DNA from: an uncultured Lachnospira sp.
GTDB taxonomy: Bacteria > Bacillota > Clostridia > Lachnospirales > Lachnospiraceae
NCBI GenBank assembly: GCA_910587485.1
Contig: CAJUKN010000041.1
Span: 1-5,909 of the forward strand
DNA: 5,909 bases
Reading direction: 5' to 3'
Shown: one piece after another, positions 1 to 4,145 of the stretch
How positions within the stretch are numbered: the stretch's first letter is position 1
Layout of the letters: every line of letters begins with the position of its first letter
Position numbers and translations under genes: made by a program
The notes under the pieces: model-generated
What the model saw: only the letters and a program-made list of their open reading frames with translations
The model's database searches: none
What the model was told of the DNA's origin: nothing

Positions 1-248
1 AATTATCAAGAGTTCCAGAAAACGAATTAAAAGAAATATTGGAACAATTTGATATAACATCTCTTGTTATTGTTTCAATGGGGGCATCTCCGGAAATAAA
101 TAATTTGCTAGAAAAATTATTTCCAGATGTAGATTATAAAATAGAAAGAAACTGTATTGGCAGAGTTAGAGTTGATGAAGTTGAAAGAATACAACAGGAA
201 ATAGTTTCTGTCATAAATTTACAGGCTTTAGATAGTGAATTTTTATAA
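1..248 (+). CDS. FliG C-terminal domain-like protein, 3' end (partial)
   Basis: The reading frame is open from the left edge (first full codon at 3) to TAA at 246-248, so the true start lies outside the window. The visible 81 residues resemble the last domain of the flagellar rotor protein FliG. A stretch reading LVIVSMGASPEINNLLEKLF matches the FliG ALKGAS helix region, and IGRVRVDEVERIQQEIV matches the FliG GPVRLxDVEEAQQxIV helix. In FliG this domain contacts the MotA stator and sets torque and switching. Whether this is a true flagellar FliG or one of the short FliG-C-like proteins of unknown role found in non-motile clostridia cannot be decided. No other flagellar gene is visible, and downstream lies only mobile-element debris, so a stand-alone FliG-C-like protein seems more likely. 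An internal TTG at 39 is not a convincing start. The domain call is from remembered motifs, not a search. Confidence 0.7.
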   Translation, partial: LSRVPENELKEILEQFDITSLVIVSMGASPEINNLLEKLFPDVDYKIERNCIGRVRVDEVERIQQEIVSVINLQALDSEFL

Positions 249-295
249 AATCATAAGTCAAGAAATGAAGTATTACACCAAAAGGTAAATTGAAG

Positions 296-646
296 TGACC
301 CCCATTTGTTAGACAAATATAAGTCTAATGAAAGGAGATTTTTTATGGCATCAGGAAAAAGTTTGAAATAGCACAATTACCACGAAGTACCTATAAGGGA
401 AAGATAGGTAAGATTGCGCCTAATCTTATTCAACGTGATTTTAAAGCAGATGCACCCAATCAAAAATGGACAACAGATATAACAGAAATTTCTTTGTTTG
501 GAACAAAACGATATCTTTCACCAATTCTTGATATGTATAATGGGGAGATTATCAGTTATAATATAAGCGAACATCATGTGTTGGATACAGGCTTCAATCC
601 TCATTAATGGTATAACCATCAAATTTTGTCTAACTTTTTGGACTCA
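296..646 (+). mobile_element. Internally deleted IS3-family (IS150-group) element, both ends kept
   Basis: Imperfect terminal inverted repeats bound this 351-bp segment. The left end runs TGACCCCC then GTTAGACAAA. The right end, read on the minus strand, runs TGAGTCC then GTTAGACAAA. Both begin with the TG expected of IS3-family ends. Inside are an RBS (AAGGAGA), a short transposase start and a surviving piece of OrfB, against roughly 1.3-1.5 kb for a complete element. I found no convincing target-site duplication at the borders: GAAG precedes and GATC follows. The insertion therefore may be old, or flanking DNA was lost. With both ends but no functional transposase, it could in principle be moved in trans by a full-length relative. 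Confidence 0.75.
345..607 (+). pseudogene. IS3-family transposase remnant (OrfA start joined to OrfB pieces)
   Basis: An ATG at 345 behind AAGGAGA opens a reading frame that stops after eight residues (MASGKSLK, TAG at 369-371). In the next frame, from about 359 to TAA at 605-607, come KFEIAQLPRSTY, then YKGKIGKIAPNLIQRDFKAD, then a DDE-domain start. These are recognisable parts of IS3/IS150 OrfB. The segment around WTTDIT holds the first catalytic Asp, and SPILDMYNGEIISYNIS follows it. The second Asp and the Glu of the DDE triad are absent because the frame ends soon after (HHVLDTGFNPH). The body of OrfA and the OrfB HTH_21 region between RSTY and KGK are also missing, so at least three deletions occurred. 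The run of five A plus G where the frames meet resembles the A6G frameshift site of IS3 elements, one A short. Confidence 0.8.
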
Positions 647-705
647 GATCACAAATAGAACAGTTAAAAGAACGTATTACAAAAGATTATAGTCAAAATG
701 TGTAA
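634..705 (+). pseudogene. Orphan 3' coding fragment after the IS remnant
   Basis: Directly after the right end of the IS remnant, one frame reads RSQIEQLKERITKDYSQNV and stops at TAA 703-705. Only 24 codons are open before an in-frame stop inside the IS end. The charged, helix-like composition and the strong intrinsic terminator immediately behind the stop suggest the genuine tail of a gene whose front was lost or separated by the IS insertion. I do not recognise the family. It is not obviously the continuation of the FliG-like gene, which has its own stop at 248. It may simply be chance, since the frame is short. Confidence 0.35.
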
Positions 706-735
706 AGATGAGAATTTATGTTCTCATCTTTTTTG
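704..735 (+). terminator. Rho-independent terminator
   Basis: An 11-bp perfect stem (AAAGATGAGAA at 704-714 pairing with TTCTCATCTTT at 721-731) has a six-base loop TTTATG and runs into a T tract. It overlaps the stop codon at 703-705, so it ends transcription of whatever gene the orphan fragment belonged to. It also insulates the LytTR operon downstream. The stem is followed by T's only on the plus strand, though the opposite strand also has three A/T pairs at its base. Confidence 0.85.
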
Positions 736-750
736 TTATAAGCACTAAAT

Positions 751-900
751 CATAGTCAAAGCGGATATTTTCAACCTGCTGTGCTGCTTGCTGATAACCT
801 CATAGCTGCTCTTATTGCTTTTCAGTGGGAGCTTGTACTCTTATTAAAACAAGGAAGTCCCCATTTATGTTTCTGCGGCATTGAAGTGGGGACTTTCTTG
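751..900 (-). repeat. Dispersed repeat, copy A (inverted orientation)
   Basis: Read on the minus strand, this segment begins with CAAGAAAGTCCCCACTTCAA, contains AATGCCGCAGAAACATA, and ends with TGAGGTTATCAGCAAGCAGC, AGCAGGTTG and CCGCTTTGACTATGA. It aligns over its length with copy C at 3991-4110: about 85-90% by eye in two blocks, with longest exact runs AGCACAGCAGGTTG and CCACTTCAATGCC. Its inner part also matches copy B at 3754-3822. An open frame crosses here on the plus strand (GTG 781 to 987), but it lacks an RBS and simply overlaps the repeat, so I treat it as non-coding. Nature unknown: structured RNA, part of a mobile element, or an oriT-like site are possible. Confidence 0.7.
850..900. 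other. 14-bp stem-loop within repeat copy A
   Basis: CAAGGAAGTCCCCA (850-863) pairs with TGGGGACTTTCTTG (887-900) along 14 positions, with a single G-U, around a 23-nt loop. The loop contains the TGCGGCAT core, the complement of the ATGCCRCA conserved across the three repeat copies. It is not followed by a T tract on either strand, so it is not a typical terminator. Copy C keeps the left arm but not the pairing arm. Confidence 0.75.
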
Positions 901-921
901 ATGAGGTTAAATTTATTACAG

Positions 922-966
922 TGGCAACTTAGGTGCTTGATATGGCAACTTGCGTTTTCTTATATT
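922..966 (+). promoter_or_regulatory. LytTR-type operator and promoter of the regulator-ABC operon
   Basis: The 9-mer TGGCAACTT occurs twice without mismatch, at 922-930 and 943-951, separated by exactly 12 bp. LytTR DNA-binding domains are known to bind two 9-bp direct repeats spaced 12-13 bp. On the minus strand each unit contains AAGTT, close to the published GTT-centred half-site. A possible sigma-A promoter overlaps: TTGATA at 937-942, an 18-bp spacer, and TATATT at 961-966. In that case the -35 box lies in the operator spacer. If instead the real promoter lies further downstream, the site would sit in the usual activator position. The LytTR gene starts about 50 bp further on, so autoregulation is the natural inference. 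Confidence 0.65.
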
Positions 967-1014
967 GTTAAAAAAAGAATTTATTGATAGACTCATTTTT
1001 ATGGAGGTATGAAG

Positions 1015-1458
1015 TTGAAAATTACAATAAATATAAATGAAAAATTAGATGATGTTGAAGTCAATATTAATTGTAATCAAATTACACCTAGTATTGAAAA
1101 TATGGTTGCAATGCTGCAAATGATTAATCAACAGATGGTGGTTACAAAAGATGGTGAAAATTATCTTTTAGATGTCAATAAGATTTTATATATAGAAGCG
1201 TTGGAGCGAAAAACGTTTGTATATACAGATAAAGCTATATATGAATCAAAATTGAAATTATATGAGATGGAAGAACGATTATGTCAAAGTGGATTTTTTA
1301 GAGTGAGTAAATCTTGTTTGGTACATTTGCAATTTATTCAGTCTATAAAAAATGATATTGAGAGAAAATTGCGTTTAACTTTAAAAAATGGAGAGCAAAT
1401 TATGGTATCAAGGCAATATGCAGATGAAATTAAAAGAAGATTGGGGGTTAAAGGTTAA
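1015..1458 (+). CDS. LytTR-domain DNA-binding transcriptional regulator
   Basis: A small transcription factor of 147 residues with a single C-terminal LytTR domain (about residue 45 to the end) and no receiver domain. The domain is seen in VVTKDGENYLLDVNKILYIE, then FFRVSKSCLVHLQFIQSI, then LTLKNGEQIMVSRQYADEI, the usual order of strands and recognition segment. The N-terminal 40 residues (MKITININEKLDDVEVNI) are typical of regulators paired with DUF3021 proteins. Start choice: GGAGG at 1003-1007 is one base from the ATG at 1009, too close, but seven bases from TTG at 1015, so TTG is preferred; the ATG would add two residues. The DUF3021 gene follows after 2 nt. Known systems of this layout (HdrRM and BrsRM in Streptococcus mutans) activate bacteriocin and competence genes when the membrane partner releases the regulator. 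Here the likely target is its own operon through the repeat at 922-951. Confidence 0.88.
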   Translation: MKITININEKLDDVEVNINCNQITPSIENMVAMLQMINQQMVVTKDGENYLLDVNKILYIEALERKTFVYTDKAIYESKLKLYEMEERLCQSGFFRVSKSCLVHLQFIQSIKNDIERKLRLTLKNGEQIMVSRQYADEIKRRLGVKG

Positions 1459-1460
1459 AA

Positions 1461-1928
1461 ATGATTAAAAAAAATACAATATTTGATTATCTTACACAGA
1501 TTATGATTGTCTGGGGAATTTCTATCTTAAGCCTTTGTCTGTTTTGCTCATTATTTGGTGAAGATGCAAAACAATATTCATCAATGTTTCAATTAGGTAA
1601 TTCAGGAATTGCCATTACAACATTAATGCAGTATTTATTTTTGTCAGTTATTATTATTATTTTAAAATGGTTGTTGTTTACAGATGTTTTAATAAAACGT
1701 GTAAGTATTATGATAAGAACGGTTATGATGTTTGTATGTGTTATTTTGTCAGCTGGTATTTTTATCGCTGTTTTTCAATGGTTTCCTGTTAATGACATTA
1801 AATCATGGACTATGTTTTTTATTTGTTTTTTTGTCTGTGCATGTATCAGTATAGTTGTATCTACAATCAAAGAAAAAAGCGATAATAAAAAAATGCAGGA
1901 AGCATTAGAACATTTAAAAGGAGAGTAA
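1461..1928 (+). CDS. DUF3021 family four-helix membrane protein, probable LytTR inhibitor
   Basis: A 155-residue membrane protein with four predicted helices at about 12-33, 50-73, 84-106 and 115-136, ending in a charged cytoplasmic tail (KEKSDNKKMQEALEHLKGE). The segment FQLGNSGIAITTLMQYLFLS before helix 2, FTD after it, and SWTMFFICFF in helix 4 match my memory of DUF3021. No enzymatic motif is seen. It lies two bases after the LytTR gene and directly abuts the ATPase gene (stop TAA 1926-1928, next ATG 1929), so all are co-transcribed. In LytTR regulatory systems the membrane partner holds the regulator inactive, and its loss switches on the target genes. I infer the same role here, with the signal unknown. 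An alternative is an accessory subunit of the ABC exporter. Confidence 0.82.
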   Translation: MIKKNTIFDYLTQIMIVWGISILSLCLFCSLFGEDAKQYSSMFQLGNSGIAITTLMQYLFLSVIIIILKWLLFTDVLIKRVSIMIRTVMMFVCVILSAGIFIAVFQWFPVNDIKSWTMFFICFFVCACISIVVSTIKEKSDNKKMQEALEHLKGE

Positions 1929-2816
1929 ATGAAAGCAATTTGTGTAAAGGATTTAAAACATAATTTTAATGAAAAAACGGTGTTGGATAATATTAATTTT
2001 GATGTGAATACAGGCGAAATATTTGGACTTTTAGGTCCGTCTGGTGCAGGAAAGACAACATTGATTCATATCTTGACTGGACAGTTAAAGGCAGCTAGTG
2101 GGAGCAGCTTTATTTTGGGGATACCATCAACAAATATGACTGGTGAAAATTATAGGCAAATTGGTGTTATGATGGACAATTTTGGCTTATATGAAAGAAT
2201 GAGCTGTTATGATAATTTAAAATTTTATCAAATGATAGATAAGAATAAAAATAATAAACAAGATGCTTTGAAAAATAAACGTATGTTAGATAAAAATATA
2301 GAAACTATATTAAATGATGTTGGATTATTGGATGCAAAAAAGACATTAGTAATAAATTTATCAAAAGGTATGACAAATCGTTTAGCCTTTGCAAGGGCAA
2401 TACTGCGAACACCTGCCATTTTATTTCTTGATGAGCCGACAAGCGGGTTAGACCCCACTACGGTTGAGGCGATACATAAAATGATTTTGGCTGAAAAGGA
2501 ACGTGGAACGACTATTTTTTTAACAACACACAATATGTATGAAGCAGAGAAGCTTTGTGATAATATTGCTCTTTTAAATAATGGGAAAATTATTGAATAT
2601 GGCACTCCTTTTGATATTTGCAGACGCTATAATCATCAAAAAAAAATTGATATTCATTTAAAAAATGGTGAGGATATTTCTTTGCAGCACAATAGGGAGT
2701 GTGGAGAACAAATTAAATCCTATTTTTTAAAGGATGAGATTGAGACTATACATTCAACAGAGCCTAATTTAGAAACAGTTTTTATGGAATTAACAGGAAG
2801 GAAATTGGAACGATGA
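1929..2816 (+). CDS. ABC transporter ATP-binding protein (ABC-2 exporter type)
   Basis: Cytoplasmic ATPase of 295 residues that would drive the permease encoded next. Walker A is GPSGAGKTT (36-44), the signature is LSKGM (144-148) in place of LSGGQ, Walker B is ILFLDEP (164-170) followed by the D-loop SGLD, and the switch histidine is H201 in FLTTH. The Q-loop position reads MMDNFGLYERMS, with Asp where Gln is usual, which I believe is common in this subfamily. Residues 104-123 form a Lys/Asn-rich stretch between the Q-loop and signature. The C-terminal 75 residues (HLKNGEDISL onward, ending LETVFMELTGRKLE) are the extension typical of CcmA/NatA-like exporter ATPases. The RBS AAAGGAGAG sits at the end of the DUF3021 gene, and the stop overlaps the permease start. 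Substrate unknown; antimicrobial peptide or drug export or self-protection is plausible. Confidence 0.93.
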   Translation: MKAICVKDLKHNFNEKTVLDNINFDVNTGEIFGLLGPSGAGKTTLIHILTGQLKAASGSSFILGIPSTNMTGENYRQIGVMMDNFGLYERMSCYDNLKFYQMIDKNKNNKQDALKNKRMLDKNIETILNDVGLLDAKKTLVINLSKGMTNRLAFARAILRTPAILFLDEPTSGLDPTTVEAIHKMILAEKERGTTIFLTTHNMYEAEKLCDNIALLNNGKIIEYGTPFDICRRYNHQKKIDIHLKNGEDISLQHNRECGEQIKSYFLKDEIETIHSTEPNLETVFMELTGRKLER

Positions 2817-3511
2817 ATAATCATATTCAAGCGATTTTATGGAAGCAATTAAAAGATACAATAAAAAATAAAGCGATTTTAATTCAATTTATCATGTTTC
2901 CTTTTATGACTATTATTATGGAAAATGCAATGAATATGGAAGATATGCCAGAACATTTTTTTGTTAATTTATTTGGCATAATGTATGTGGGAATGGCACC
3001 GCTTACCAGTATAGCTGCAATCATTGCAGAAGAAAAAGAAAAAAATACATTGCGTGTATTGCAGATGTGTAATGTAAGAGCTGTTGAATATTTAATTGGT
3101 AATGCAATCTATATTATATTAATATGTATGACAGGTTCACTTGTTATGGGATTGACAGGTGGATATTCAGGAATACATTTATTTCGATTTATGTTGATTA
3201 TGTTTGTAGGACATATTTGTTCTTTTCTTTTAGGTGCAACGATTGGTCTTGTAAGTAAAAATCAAATGACTGCGACATCAATTAATGTTCCAGTAATGAT
3301 GATTCTTTCTTTTTTGCCTATGCTTTCTATGTTTAATGAAACCATTAAAAAGTTTTCAAAATTTTTGTTTTCTGAACAGTTATATCTTCTTGTCAATGAT
3401 TTAGAGCAAATTAAAATGACGTTGGAAACAGGAATAATTATGATATGTAATATTATTTTAATTATAGTTATATTTTTAATAATATATAAAAAGAATAGGA
3501 TAAGTAGCTAA
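2813..3511 (+). CDS. ABC-2 type transporter permease
   Basis: Integral membrane partner of the upstream ATPase, 232 residues. Hydrophobic segments lie near 21-40, 51-68, 95-118, 124-146, 155-172 and 205-226, which gives the six-helix ABC-2 topology. The EEKEKNTLRVLQM motif after helix 2 is the conserved cytoplasmic coupling segment of ABC-2 permeases of this kind. It overlaps the ATPase gene by 4 nt (ATGA), indicating translational coupling and a fixed stoichiometry. AGGAAGG upstream may act as an RBS. It is the last gene of the four-gene operon; no convincing intrinsic terminator follows. Substrate cannot be told from sequence. Pairing with a LytTR/DUF3021 switch suggests an inducible efflux system for a peptide, drug or envelope stress. 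Confidence 0.92.
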   Translation: MNNHIQAILWKQLKDTIKNKAILIQFIMFPFMTIIMENAMNMEDMPEHFFVNLFGIMYVGMAPLTSIAAIIAEEKEKNTLRVLQMCNVRAVEYLIGNAIYIILICMTGSLVMGLTGGYSGIHLFRFMLIMFVGHICSFLLGATIGLVSKNQMTATSINVPVMMILSFLPMLSMFNETIKKFSKFLFSEQLYLLVNDLEQIKMTLETGIIMICNIILIIVIFLIIYKKNRISS

Positions 3512-3616
3512 TTAATTGTTTGTTATATGATATTTATTGTTACATAAATTTTATATAGGAAAAGTGAACAGATTGTTGTATAAAGATATGGCAGTCGTTC
3601 TTTTTAAAATAAAAGA

Positions 3617-3678
3617 TTGACATATTGACAAATAAAATGAATTTATGTTAGTATAAAATAAGTTAGAAAATACTAACT
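3617..3678 (+). promoter_or_regulatory. Tandem -35 promoter with GTTAG/CTAAC operator
   Basis: Two TTGACA boxes lie at 3617-3622 and 3625-3630. The -10 is ambiguous: TTAGTA at 3648-3653 has the right 17-bp spacing from the second box but poor sequence, while TATAAA at 3652-3657 is better but 21 bp away. Overlapping the -10/+1 zone are GTTAGTAT (3647-3654) and its exact inverse ATACTAAC (3670-3677). Nested in these is a tighter palindrome, AGTTAG (3661-3666) and CTAACT (3673-3678), with a 6-bp spacer. The GTTAG/CTAAC pattern resembles operators of DtxR/IdeR-type metal regulators and also some MarR-type sites; the regulator is not in the window. The likely target is the ABC exporter at 4146, through a leader of about 480 nt. 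Confidence 0.55.
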
Positions 3679-3692
3679 CTATTGGGGAAATG

Positions 3693-3737
3693 TTCTGCTT
3701 TTTAAGTGGAAATGAGATTTACTCATTTCAGCAGGAA
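3693..3737 (+). other. Leader stem-loop ahead of repeat copy B
   Basis: GAAATGAG (3709-3716) and CTCATTTC (3722-3729) form a perfect 8-bp stem with loop ATTTA. An outer pairing of TTCTGCT (3693-3699) with AGCAGGAA (3730-3737) extends it across an internal bulge. It lies just downstream of the promoter at 3617-3678, so it would form near the 5' end of the transcript. There is no T tract, so it is not a terminator. A 30-codon frame from ATG 3690 covers it, but its only RBS-like GGGG is two bases from the ATG. Confidence 0.5.
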
Positions 3738-3753
3738 TTTGAATTTCTGCCAA

Positions 3754-3822
3754 AATGCCACAAAGTGACAATGAGGTTATGAGTGAATAGCAAAGTGGCT
3801 TATGAATATCCGCTTGACTATA
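3754..3822 (+). repeat. Dispersed repeat, copy B (diverged, short)
   Basis: This segment shares AATGCCACA, then ATGAGGTTAT, then AATATCCGCTTGACTATAA with copies A and C. Overall similarity is around 70% over its 3' half by eye. The first part seen in A and C (CAAGRAAGTCC...CACTTC) is missing and the middle is shortened. It ends exactly where the MITE begins, so the MITE may have inserted at the repeat's edge. It has the same strand sense as copy C. Confidence 0.55.
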
Positions 3823-3823
3823 A

Positions 3824-3922
3824 GGGGCTGTCGTATTAAGAAAATTAGACACAATATATTGTAAAATTTAATGTGATATTAAACAATATATTGTGTATTT
3901 GGTCTTTAGTGCGACAGTCCCC
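3824..3922. mobile_element. 99-bp MITE with IS1182-like GGGG-CTGTCG ends
   Basis: The element is a near-complete palindrome. The left end GGGGCTGTCG and the right end (minus strand) GGGGACTGTCGCACTAAAG are inverted repeats with one extra A. The innermost arms ACACAATATATTGT (3849-3862) and ACAATATATTGTGT (3883-3896) match perfectly. A 20-nt AT-rich loop separates them. There is no coding content. From memory, ends starting GGGGACTGTCGCACTAA are common on IS1182-family elements, so this would be a non-autonomous derivative. The flanks extend the palindrome (ATAA before, TTAT after), so a simple target duplication is not evident. As RNA the hairpin would fold strongly and could act as an attenuator between the promoter at 3617 and the exporter gene. 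Confidence 0.75.
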
Positions 3923-3924
3923 TT

Positions 3925-3990
3925 ATTTGAGTATATAGTTAGTTTAAACTTATATGGGTTTTAGATAAGTAACATATAATGTAACCTTAT
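3925..3990 (+). promoter_or_regulatory. AT-rich spacer with possible TATAAT box
   Basis: Between the MITE and repeat copy C lie a 10-bp palindrome AGTTTAAACT (about 3940-3949) set in a wider imperfect palindrome, and a consensus TATAAT at 3975-3980. No good -35 is found 16-18 bp upstream (ATATGG at 3952-3957 is the nearest). A second weak or activator-dependent promoter for the exporter gene is possible but unproven. Confidence 0.3.
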
Positions 3991-4110
3991 CAAGGAAGTC
4001 CTCCACTTCAATGCCACAGAGGCATAGATGATGAGTGAGAGCTTGCGTTGCGATAGTAGCTATAAGGTTATAAGCAAGTAGCACAGCAGGTTGCAAATAT
4101 GCGCTTGACA
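3991..4110 (+). repeat. Dispersed repeat, copy C
   Basis: Direct counterpart of copy A read on its minus strand. It starts CAAGGAAGTCCTCCACTTCA, then AATGCCACAGAGGCATAG, and ends TATAAGGTTATAAGCAAGTA, AGCACAGCAGGTTG and GCGCTTGACAATAA. A 5-bp hairpin ATGCC-ACAGA-GGCAT is present, but the large stem of copy A is lost. It ends 36 bp before the ATG of the ABC exporter, so it lies in the untranslated leader. The terminal TTGACA could be read as a -35 box, but no -10 follows at a suitable distance. Confidence 0.68.
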
Positions 4111-4145
4111 ATAAAAAATTTCAAATTAAAGGATAACAAAGATTT

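Noticed and set aside
781..987. 68-codon plus-strand frame starting at GTG
   Set aside because: It lies across repeat copy A and its hairpin, has no RBS, and starts within the repeat. It is most likely a chance frame in conserved non-coding DNA.
2228..2605. 125-codon minus-strand frame
   Set aside because: It lies entirely antisense within the ABC ATPase gene, whose motifs are clear; no RBS and no recognisable family.
3512..3616. Intrinsic terminator after the ABC-2 permease
   Set aside because: The AT-rich sequence has only weak pairing and no stem followed by a T tract; I could not support a terminator.
3690..3782. 30-codon frame from ATG 3690 as a leader peptide
   Set aside because: The only RBS-like GGGG is two bases from the ATG. 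The frame covers a hairpin and repeat copy B and is not conserved in copies A or C.
4105..4110. TTGACA at the end of repeat C as a -35 box for the exporter
   Set aside because: No -10-like hexamer occurs 16-18 bp downstream. The same motif ends copy B, so it is better explained as part of the repeat.
3690..4110. CRISPR array suggested by the repeated segments
   Set aside because: The repeats are long, diverged, few in number and one is inverted, and there are no regular spacers or cas genes.
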